A stretch of 5,198 nt of DNA from an archaeon. GTDB taxonomy: Archaea; Methanobacteriota; Methanobacteria; Methanobacteriales; Methanobacteriaceae. A program made the translations under genes and the position numbers. Of this stretch, positions 1-4,409 are shown piece after piece (position 1 is the stretch's first letter; every line of letters starts with the position of its first letter). The DNA lies in NCBI GenBank assembly GCA_024409145.1, contig JAKSUF010000125.1, positions 1 through 5,198 on the forward strand, given 5' to 3'. The notes beneath the pieces were generated by a model. It saw only the letters and a program-made list of their open reading frames with translations, was not told the DNA's origin and ran no database searches.

Positions 1-739
1 CATTCAAATCAATATCATGAATTAAGACTTTTTCTTTATAATCTGCTTGAGCAACTATTTTCCCATAAGGATTTACAATAAGAGAATGACCATAAGTTCC
101 ATTTAATGTAGATCCAACACCAACTGTAAAGACTTGATTATCTGAAGCTCTTGAACGGAATAATAAATCCCAATGAGTAGATCCATTAACTAAATTAAAA
201 TTACCTGGGAAAATCAATATTTTTGCACCTTTAAGAGCCATAATACGAGATATCTCAATAAAACTAATATCATAACATATACCAATACCAATTTTAGCAA
301 ATTTTGTATCAACAATAGTTATTTGATTACCTGGAGATAAAAAATCAGATTCCTTATAAGAGAAAGGATGATTTAAATTATTATCATATAAGTGAAGCTT
401 TCTATGAACTGCAATAACTTCACCATTATCATTAAATAAAACAGAAGTATTATAAATTTTTTCACTATCTTCAATTTTTTCAGGAATTGAACCTGCTAAG
501 ACATAAATTTTATATTTTTTAGCAGTTTTAGAAATAGAATCTAATGTTTCACTATCATCTAAGGATTCTGCAAAATCAGAATAATTATTAGAAGGACAAA
601 TAAACATTTCAGGAAGAATTGCTAAATCAGCACCTTTAAAACTAGATTCTTTAATCATTCGAATAGCTTTATTAATATTTATAGATTTAGATTTAAAACT
701 TACTTTCATTTGACATAAGGCTAATTTTACTTTAGTCAT
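1..739 (-). CDS. Nit2-like omega-amidase, carbon-nitrogen hydrolase family (partial, C-terminus cut by window edge)
   Basis: An uninterrupted frame runs from ATG at 739-737 to the left edge, giving 246 residues without a stop. The nitrilase-superfamily triad is visible: Glu44 in LPEMF, Lys114 in HRKLHLYD, and nucleophile Cys155 in GIGICYDISF. A second conserved Glu (Glu130 in YKESDFLSPG) sits between Lys and Cys. Subfamily signs are PGNFNLVNG (178-186), HWDLLFRSRASDNQ (189-202) and GHSLIVNPYG (217-226), which match from memory the mammalian Nit2 pattern PGAFNLTTG...HWELLQRSRAVDNQ. Nit2 enzymes hydrolyse 2-oxoglutaramate and 2-oxosuccinamate to the 2-oxo acid and ammonia, in the cytosol. The family is usually about 270-280 residues, so some 25-35 residues are missing. 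A GTGAT ribosome-binding element lies at 747-743, three bases before the start. The gene has its own TATA box. The fold and triad are certain; the exact substrate is inferred from subfamily resemblance. Confidence 0.93.
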   Translation of the reverse strand, partial: MTKVKLALCQMKVSFKSKSININKAIRMIKESSFKGADLAILPEMFICPSNNYSDFAESLDDSETLDSISKTAKKYKIYVLAGSIPEKIEDSEKIYNTSVLFNDNGEVIAVHRKLHLYDNNLNHPFSYKESDFLSPGNQITIVDTKFAKIGIGICYDISFIEISRIMALKGAKILIFPGNFNLVNGSTHWDLLFRSRASDNQVFTVGVGSTLNGTYGHSLIVNPYGKIVAQADYKEKVLIHDIDLN

Positions 740-795
740 AAAATCACATAAAATAACAATATTATATTAATAACTTTCTTCAACAATAGAACCTT

Positions 796-815
796 CTTAT
801 ATAAACTTTTCTTTG
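796..815 (-). promoter_or_regulatory. Archaeal promoter (BRE + TATA box) of the Nit2-like gene
   Basis: Read on the minus strand, a purine-rich BRE-like stretch (CAAAGAAAAG, 815-806) is followed directly by TTTATATAAG (805-796), close to the archaeal TATA consensus. Transcription would start about 25 bases further on, near 772-778, giving a leader of about 35 bases with the GTGAT ribosome-binding element just before ATG 739. This is the clearest promoter in the window. Confidence 0.6.
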
Positions 816-817
816 AT

Positions 818-838
818 TAAATTTTTCTTTAAAATTTA
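818..838. repeat. Perfect 8-bp inverted repeat just upstream of the Nit2-like promoter
   Basis: Arms TAAATTTT (818-825) and AAAATTTA (831-838) flank a 5-base spacer. The element is all A/T except one base and lies next to the BRE/TATA of the downstream gene. It is also about 65 bases past the stop of the zinc-ribbon gene. It could be an operator, a 3' hairpin of the upstream transcript, or chance in AT-rich DNA. Confidence 0.3.
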
Positions 839-903
839 GGTATAGAGTTATATTTGAATTATCAATATAATAAACAATAGTTAGACAATGTATAAATATT
901 TAT

Positions 904-1545
904 TTATAATAATTCTTTCTTTTTAGCTTCGAATTCTTCTCTAGTTAATAAACCATCTTTATATAATTGAGCATACTTCATTAACTCATCAGCAGGACTT
1001 ATAGTTTTAGAGTTAGATTCAGAATAATGTTTATTTTCAATATATTTTTCAAAATAACTAACTAAAAGATTATAATCAGTTTCCTGAACATATTTTAATT
1101 GAATAGCTCTCTCACCTGCTTTAGTATTAATCATGACACTATTACTAAGATGGAATTTTCCTCTTTTATCATAATCAATACTAGTAATATTATCATAATA
1201 CACTTTACGATGACCCATATCACTTTTAATAAAAACAGATTCTTTAATAATCTCAATATAAGAATCATACATAATCACATAAGCAGTATTAACATCTCGT
1301 CTAGTATCATTAAAAAAGGTAGATTCTCTTAATTCTTCAATAGTACATTTGAACCAAGGATTATTAGTTAAATCAACCCCAAATTTTTGCTCTAAATTAA
1401 CTAAATCTTGATTAATTATAGGAGAATCCTCATTTGGAACAGTTAAAGTATTTACTGAACCATAATTTAATTTAAAACCACAATTAGTACAAAAATTAGC
1501 ATCATCATTAAGTTTTTCTCCACATTCAGTACAGAATTTAACCAT
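904..1545 (-). CDS. Zinc-ribbon, PH-like and SHOCT domain protein
   Basis: The protein has 213 residues. A zinc ribbon at the N-terminus has two CxxC pairs (Cys5/Cys8 and Cys19/Cys22, in FCTECG and FCTNCG). A linker to about residue 60 is followed by a region at about 87-167 with the alternating pattern of a bacterial-type PH domain (YIEIIKESVFIK, KVYYDNITSIDYD, SVMINTKAGERAIQLKYV). The last 30 residues are a SHOCT domain (ADELMKYAQLYKDGLLTREEFEAKKKELL spans about 185-213). No signal peptide or membrane helix is seen, so it is probably cytosolic. Combinations of zinc ribbon, PH-like domain and SHOCT are common in Methanobacteriales and many bacteria, and their function is not established; binding or oligomerisation roles are usually proposed. 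The start is ATG 1545, because the GTG at 1554 overlaps the AGGTGA ribosome binding site. The gene is flanked by gaps of 428 and 164 bp, so it is probably transcribed alone. Confidence 0.88.
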   Translation of the reverse strand: MVKFCTECGEKLNDDANFCTNCGFKLNYGSVNTLTVPNEDSPIINQDLVNLEQKFGVDLTNNPWFKCTIEELRESTFFNDTRRDVNTAYVIMYDSYIEIIKESVFIKSDMGHRKVYYDNITSIDYDKRGKFHLSNSVMINTKAGERAIQLKYVQETDYNLLVSYFEKYIENKHYSESNSKTISPADELMKYAQLYKDGLLTREEFEAKKKELL

Positions 1546-1550
1546 ATTTT

Positions 1551-1556
1551 TCACCT
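1551..1556 (-). promoter_or_regulatory. Ribosome binding site AGGTGA that sets the start at 1545
   Basis: The minus strand reads AAGGTGAAAAATATG. AGGTGA (1556-1551) is complementary to the conserved 3' end of 16S rRNA and stands five bases before ATG 1545. An in-frame GTG at 1554-1552 falls inside this site, so it cannot be served by it and has no other site upstream. The three extra residues (M-K-N) it would add are therefore unlikely to be translated. Confidence 0.75.
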
Positions 1557-1620
1557 TAAAATAATTTGAAGGGATAAACGGTTATTATTTACCTCCAATT
1601 AGTTAATAGTTTATTTGAGG

Positions 1621-1642
1621 TTTATTTTAAGTTTTTCTTTTT
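1621..1642 (-). promoter_or_regulatory. Probable promoter of the zinc-ribbon/SHOCT gene
   Basis: On the minus strand, AAAAAGAAAAAC (1642-1631, BRE-like) precedes TTAAAATAAA (1630-1621, TATA-like). This matches the arrangement at the Nit2-like promoter, with AAAGAAAA directly before the TATA element. The start would fall near 1597-1600, giving a leader of roughly 50 bases. That leader contains a GGAGGT (1597-1592) with no start codon at a usable distance. The gap has many other AT-rich candidates, so the assignment is moderate. Confidence 0.35.
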
Positions 1643-1662
1643 ATTTGGAGAAAGGAACATTA

Positions 1663-1692
1663 TTATCTAGAAAAAGTATTATTTCCAGATAA
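1663..1692 (-). repeat. Inverted repeat, 11-bp stem, upstream of the zinc-ribbon gene
   Basis: Arms 1663-1673 (TTATCTAGAAA) and 1682-1692 (TTTCCAGATAA) pair around an 8-base loop. The one non-Watson-Crick position is G-U if read as minus-strand RNA and A-C if read as plus, so the structure favours minus-strand RNA. It lies about 30 bases upstream of the proposed promoter, which suits a DNA operator, or an RNA hairpin if the true transcript starts further upstream. Confidence 0.35.
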
Positions 1693-1758
1693 ACCAATAT
1701 AGATAATATTTATTAATATATTATTTTTACTTAATGAATATAATTATTTATTTCATCT

Positions 1759-1802
1759 ACAATAAATAGTGGATTTGTAGAAACCTATTATTTATTGTTT
1801 TT
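1759..1802 (+). repeat. Hairpin followed by T5, better formed on the plus strand
   Basis: Arms ACAATAAATA (1759-1768) and TATTTATTGT (1789-1798) match perfectly. The stem extends inward by G-U, U-A, G-U and G-C pairs in plus-strand RNA (1769-1772 with 1788-1785), leaving a 12-base loop. In minus-strand RNA the two G-U pairs become A-C mismatches. A run of five T (1798-1802) ends the plus-strand arm, giving a terminator-like shape. No plus-strand gene is known in the window, so a small RNA or a relic of one is possible but unproven. Confidence 0.3.
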
Positions 1803-1904
1803 AGTAATAATCATTGAGAACATACTAAAGTTATAAACTTAAACAATTATTTTAAAAAATTGTATTAAAAAATTAATTTCATAAAAATGATTTATACAGA
1901 GATT

Positions 1905-1945
1905 AAATAAAAAAAATAAAATAAAAAATAAAAAATAAAAAAATA
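1905..1945 (-). terminator. T-tract terminator of the substrate-binding protein gene
   Basis: About 30 bases past the TGA stop, the minus strand contains a series of T runs (5 to 8 long, separated by single A residues) over about 40 bases. Archaeal RNA polymerase ends transcription at such U-rich tracts without a hairpin, helped by aCPSF1/FttA. This is the longest such tract in the window and marks the likely end of the four-gene unit. Confidence 0.65.
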
Positions 1946-1973
1946 ACTAAAAATTTAATTCTATTTACTTACT

Positions 1974-3071
1974 TCATAACACATTTTCTTTTAAACCAGA
2001 GTCAAGTAATAATTGTTTAGCTTCATCATCACTTAAATCATAGTGGTAGAAGTTATTATAAAACTCTTTAGATGCATCAATTAAGTTAATATCAGAGTAT
2101 TTATCTGGATATATTACTTTAGCAGTCCAAGGAATTCCTACAATAGTATTTACTCCAGGAGGCATATCAAACCATTTAGATGGAGCACTTGGAGATAAAT
2201 AAACTTGATGATTTTTAACTGCTTTAATAGATGTCCATGCTGGATCATTATAGACTTTATTATAGAAATTTTCATCAATAGTGATAATAACATCAGGGTT
2301 CCATTTTACAATTTGTTCAATTGAAACACTGAAATCTTTATCTTTTACACCAGGAACATTAGCAACATTTATACCACCAACTAAAGAAATTAATTGAGAA
2401 TGTGGTGACTCAGGTCCTGCAGTATTTAATCCACTTTCATCACGAGCAAAGTAAACAGTTTTTTTCTCATTATTTGGAATTTGACTTGCAGTACTATTAG
2501 TCATATCTAAATATTTATCTTTAAAATCATTCAAAGCATTAGCTTTATCTTCAACTCCTAAGAGTTTACCTAAGAATTTAATAGATGCTCCCATTTTATT
2601 CATTTCAACACTATCAACAGTAGCTACAACAGGAATATTTGCAAAATTCTTTTGACGTTCTTCAACTACATCAATATCAGACAGATCATCAGAGATATCT
2701 TGGATAACAATATCTGGATGAACTGCTATGAATTCTTCATAACTTGCATCGTTTTTACCATTCCATGCACCTATAACAGGTAATGATTTATATTTATCAG
2801 GAATATATTTAAGTTCGTTTTCACCCCATTCAGAGTTAATAGCTGCTAATTTATCTGGAGCTATCATATAAATAAGATTAGTTACAGATGGTCTTGTTGA
2901 TACTACATTTTGGATATGATTAGGAATAGTGACGGTCCTATTTGCCATATCAGTTATTGTAGTATTTCCATCAGTATTAAATTCACTTGAAGGACCTAAA
3001 CAGAATATAGCTATTGCTGCAACAACAATAACACATAATACACCGATAATAATTTTCGTCTTTTTCTCCAT
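1974..3071 (-). CDS. Membrane-anchored substrate-binding protein, iron/corrinoid (BtuF/FepB-like) class
   Basis: The protein has 365 residues and the usual two-lobe layout of Peripla_BP_2 (TroA superfamily) proteins. A short positive start (MEKKTK) and one hydrophobic helix (about 7-26) suggest an N-terminal anchor outside the membrane; Cys24 in AIFC fits the lipobox poorly. Lobe 1 opens with ITDMANRTVTIP (39-50), the typical entry motif, and has YEEFIAVHPDIVI (111-123). A long linking helix covers about 155-195. Lobe 2 contains LNTAGPESPHSQL (215-227), IEQIVKWNPDVII (251-263) and SPSAPSKWFDMPPGVN (293-308). The family binds iron chelates, haem, corrinoids or free metals; the ligand cannot be read here. 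There is no ABC permease or ATPase beside it. It follows the DUF2149 gene after 71 bp. A GTGAT element (3079-3075) stands three bases before ATG 3071. The stop is TGA. Confidence 0.9.
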   Translation of the reverse strand: MEKKTKIIIGVLCVIVVAAIAIFCLGPSSEFNTDGNTTITDMANRTVTIPNHIQNVVSTRPSVTNLIYMIAPDKLAAINSEWGENELKYIPDKYKSLPVIGAWNGKNDASYEEFIAVHPDIVIQDISDDLSDIDVVEERQKNFANIPVVATVDSVEMNKMGASIKFLGKLLGVEDKANALNDFKDKYLDMTNSTASQIPNNEKKTVYFARDESGLNTAGPESPHSQLISLVGGINVANVPGVKDKDFSVSIEQIVKWNPDVIITIDENFYNKVYNDPAWTSIKAVKNHQVYLSPSAPSKWFDMPPGVNTIVGIPWTAKVIYPDKYSDINLIDASKEFYNNFYHYDLSDDEAKQLLLDSGLKENVL

Positions 3072-3084
3072 ATTATCACACTAT

Positions 3085-3126
3085 AATTTAATAACCTAAT
3101 AATAAATTTAATAACCTAATAATAAA
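3085..3126. repeat. Tandem direct repeat, 20-bp period, about two copies
   Basis: The unit around ATAACCTAAT occurs at 3091-3100 and again at 3111-3120. With flanks, 22 consecutive bases match at a 20-bp shift (3085-3106 against 3105-3126). The repeat fills most of the 71-bp gap upstream of the binding-protein gene, ending just before its GTGAT ribosome-binding element. Position and period (about two DNA turns) would suit paired operator sites, but a simple duplication is equally possible. Confidence 0.75.
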
Positions 3127-3139
3127 AAAATAAAATTAA
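3124..3139 (-). terminator. Possible T-tract terminator after the DUF2149 gene
   Basis: Four bases after the TAA stop the minus strand reads T-rich (TTTAATTTTATTTTTTT, 3140-3124), ending in seven T. It could end or weaken transcription before the binding-protein gene, which would then need its own promoter in the 20-bp repeat. It is much shorter than the tract at 1905-1945, so read-through is likely. Confidence 0.35.
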
Positions 3140-3142
3140 AAT

Positions 3143-3457
3143 TTAACTCTCAACCATGACTAATTTACCCGTTTCAGGGTCTTTATACACTTTTCCAACT
3201 TCAGAAAATCCAGAGTCATCTAAACTAGAACTAGAAGAACTTTCATGAAATGCATCTCCTGAACTAATATCAGATGCAGAATTTTGTGCTTGAGATTGTT
3301 CTGTTTTTTCTAACATATCAGGACTAGCACTAAGAGCCATTAATGCAAAAATTAAAAAACCTAATGCTAAAACTAACATAGCATCTGACAAATTTGATAT
3401 TCCAGACATAGGATCTTCATCTTCATCAGAAAACATTTTTCTTCTTTTTCTTAACAT
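3143..3457 (-). CDS. DUF2149 protein, ExbD/TolR-like single-helix stator subunit
   Basis: The protein has 104 residues. A basic, then acidic, cytosolic N-terminus (LRKRRK, SDEDEDP) leads into one membrane helix, about 23-43. Its start, LSDAMLVLALGF (23-34), matches E. coli ExbD around its essential Asp25 (FIDVMLVLLIIF): same Asp, M-L-V-L at the same spacing, even the same residue number. In ExbD/TolR/MotB this aspartate carries protons through the channel with ExbB/TolQ/MotA. A low-complexity, Ser-rich linker (about 54-82, six Ser in a row at 73-78) is followed by a short C-terminal motif, GKVYKDPETGKLVMVE (88-103). The full folded periplasmic domain of ExbD is missing. The orientation should be N-in, C-out. 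The neighbour upstream is an ExbB/TolQ-type gene, supporting the pairing. DUF2149 membership is from memory of methanogen genomes; the ExbD-like role is inference. Confidence 0.82.
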   Translation of the reverse strand: MLRKRRKMFSDEDEDPMSGISNLSDAMLVLALGFLIFALMALSASPDMLEKTEQSQAQNSASDISSGDAFHESSSSSSLDDSGFSEVGKVYKDPETGKLVMVES

Positions 3458-3461
3458 ATAA

Positions 3462-3470
3462 ATCTCTCCT
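3462..3470 (-). promoter_or_regulatory. Strong ribosome binding site of the DUF2149 gene
   Basis: The minus strand reads AGGAGAGAT (3470-3462) before ATG 3457, with eight bases between AGGAG and the start. It is the strongest site in the window and supports the first Met rather than Met8. It also argues against leaderless translation from the TTTATATT element at 3489-3482, which would place the transcript start on top of the start codon. Confidence 0.7.
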
Positions 3471-3516
3471 TAAACATTCTAAATATAAAGTATTATTCTA
3501 AACAATGAATATGAAA

Positions 3517-3533
3517 TAATATATTCTATTTTT
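3517..3533 (-). promoter_or_regulatory. Possible promoter of the DUF2149 gene
   Basis: On the minus strand AAAAATAG (3533-3526) precedes AATATATTA (3525-3517), a TATA-like element with an A-rich flank. The transcript would start near 3495, giving a leader of about 38 bases with the AGGAGAGAT site. A related GAATATA element occurs in the second repeat copy (3574-3568). The assignment is weak because the whole gap is AT-rich. Confidence 0.3.
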
Positions 3534-3640
3534 ATTATCAAATCAAGTTATTTTATAAAATTAAAAGTATATTCTACCTTTAATTATCAAATCAAGTTAT
3601 TTTATAAAATTAAAAAAGAATATAAAATTATTTTATAAAA
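3521..3640. repeat. Duplicated 48/49-bp repeat with three TTTTATAAAA palindromes
   Basis: Copy 1 is 3521-3568 and copy 2 is 3569-3617. Both begin with ATATTCTA, then differ by a few bases including one 1-bp insertion, and then share 33 identical bases (3534-3566 and 3583-3615). Each contains the perfect palindrome TTTTATAAAA (3551-3560 and 3600-3609). A third, partial copy follows, with 13 bases TTATTTTATAAAA (3628-3640) carrying the same palindrome. The array fills the gap between the ExbB-like stop and the DUF2149 start. It may be a multi-site operator, a duplicated promoter or a neutral duplication. Confidence 0.85.
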
Positions 3641-3643
3641 CTA

Positions 3644-4288
3644 TTAATTAGAATTAGATAATTTCTCTAAAATAGCTTCAGCAATAGTTTCAGTTGTGAC
3701 TAAATCACTTTCATACCATTGTTTTCTATATTTACTAACAATAAAACCTAAACCTCCTATAATTAAACCTGTGACAGTTGTATCAAATGCAATTGTTAAA
3801 GCTTCAGCTAATGTGGTAATATCTCCACTTCCTAAAGCAGAAAGCCCAGGACCTAATGGAATTAAAGTTCCCATTAATCCTAAAATAGGACCTAATCTTA
3901 CTAAAATATCTGTTTTAGTAGCTATTTTATGAAAAGTTGCTTCTTCCTCTTCAATTAATTTAGAAGCAAATGCTTTTCTTGCTTCAGGCCCTAAATTATA
4001 ATTATTAACTATTCTAACAAGAATCTCTTTTTGCCTATCATAGAGTTTACTTGACTCTATTATATCTTTAATTTCATCATAATCAATTGCACTATTAAGA
4101 TTTTGTAATAAAACTTCTAAATCTTTCGATTTTAACTTTTTTCTTGTAAATCCTTCATTTAAGAATCCTCCTAAGAATAAAATAGCTAAAATCAAAAATA
4201 TTACAATAAGAATCATAACTGGTGCAAGTAAACTTTCAGAAACAATATGAATAAATAAACTTAAAATTTCTGTACCTTGAAGTATCAT
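3644..4288 (-). CDS. MotA/TolQ/ExbB family proton-channel protein
   Basis: The protein has 214 residues, close to TolQ/ExbB length. It has the family's three-helix plan: helix 1 at about 22-42, a large cytosolic, charged, helical loop (about 44-128), helix 2 at about 130-152 and helix 3 at about 163-185, then a charged cytosolic tail. The core motif LGPILGLMGTLIPLG (132-146) corresponds to ExbB VAPFVGLWGTVWGI; Thr141 aligns with ExbB Thr148. LTIAFDTTVTGLIIG (164-178) corresponds to EALLATAIGL, with Thr171 at the position of ExbB Thr181. These threonines line the ion path in the family. In bacteria these proteins form pentamers round an ExbD/TolR dimer and convert proton flow into motion. The DUF2149 gene downstream supplies the likely partner. 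AGAGAGG (4303-4297) lies eight bases before ATG 4288. The family is certain; the process driven is unknown. Confidence 0.93.
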   Translation of the reverse strand: MILQGTEILSLFIHIVSESLLAPVMILIVIFLILAILFLGGFLNEGFTRKKLKSKDLEVLLQNLNSAIDYDEIKDIIESSKLYDRQKEILVRIVNNYNLGPEARKAFASKLIEEEEATFHKIATKTDILVRLGPILGLMGTLIPLGPGLSALGSGDITTLAEALTIAFDTTVTGLIIGGLGFIVSKYRKQWYESDLVTTETIAEAILEKLSNSN

Positions 4289-4296
4289 AATTAATT

Positions 4297-4303
4297 CCTC
4301 TCT
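4297..4303 (-). promoter_or_regulatory. Ribosome binding site of the ExbB-like gene
   Basis: AGAGAGG on the minus strand, eight bases before ATG 4288, resembles the AGGAGAGAT site of the DUF2149 gene and supports this start. Confidence 0.55.
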
Positions 4304-4332
4304 AAATATTTATACTAAAATACTAACTACAT

Positions 4333-4379
4333 AAAAAAATATGGATTTCAGATTAATTTCTGAAATCCATTATTTTTTT
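4333..4379 (-). terminator. Perfect 12-bp hairpin with A7/T7 flanks between the membrane-protein and ExbB-like genes
   Basis: Arms ATGGATTTCAGA (4341-4352) and TCTGAAATCCAT (4359-4370) pair perfectly round a 6-base loop (TTAATT). A7 (4333-4339) and T7 (4373-4379) flank them symmetrically and can add about six A-T pairs after two mismatches. Read on the minus strand, the hairpin is followed by A and then TTTTTTT. It begins about 30 bases after the TGA of the upstream gene and ends 44 bases before ATG 4288. It could stop or attenuate transcription into the stator genes, protect the upstream 3' end, or act as a leader structure. The stem has more G/C than its surroundings, so it is unlikely to be chance. 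Confidence 0.65.
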
Positions 4380-4409
4380 GTTTGATTACAATTTTAAATA
4401 CCACATATT

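Larger units (their letters stand above)
1557..1973. other. Long intergenic region without a gene
   Basis: The gap between the zinc-ribbon gene and the binding-protein stop holds no supported coding frame. Possible frames are only 11-12 codons (for example ATG at 1734 on plus and 1660 on minus) and none has a ribosome binding site. From high to low coordinates it holds the T-tract terminator of the binding-protein gene, a near-palindrome at about 1843-1863 (ACAATT...AATTGT), a hairpin at 1759-1798, an AT-only imperfect palindrome around 1703-1724, a hairpin at 1663-1692 and the probable promoter of the zinc-ribbon gene. Confidence 0.7.

Noticed and set aside
1099..1332. 77-codon open frame on the plus strand
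   Set aside because: It lies opposite the zinc-ribbon/PH/SHOCT gene, which has clear domains. The translation is rich in Ile, Ser and Asn with no recognisable pattern, and there is no ribosome binding site.
1592..1597. Isolated GGAGGT on the minus strand upstream of the zinc-ribbon gene
   Set aside because: It resembles a ribosome binding site, but no ATG, GTG or TTG follows at a usable distance, and AGGTGA at 1556-1551 serves the real start.
2996..3003. Lipoprotein lipobox at Cys24 of the binding protein
   Set aside because: The residues before the cysteine (A-I-F) do not fit L-(A/S)-(G/A)-C, and a simple N-terminal membrane anchor explains the sequence.
3451..3477. Eight-codon leader peptide on the minus strand (ATG 3477 to TAA 3451) overlapping the DUF2149 start
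   Set aside because: It contains the ribosome binding site of the DUF2149 gene but has none of its own, so it is probably a chance frame.
3482..3489. TATA box TTTATATT for a leaderless DUF2149 transcript
   Set aside because: A start 25-27 bases on would coincide with ATG 3457 and remove the strong AGGAGAGAT ribosome binding site from the message.
3521..3640. CRISPR array
   Set aside because: There are only two full copies placed head to tail without unique spacers, and no cas gene is present.
3696..3932. 78-codon open frame on the plus strand
   Set aside because: It is antisense to helices 2-3 of the ExbB-like protein, whose motifs are unmistakable, and shows no domain or ribosome binding site of its own.
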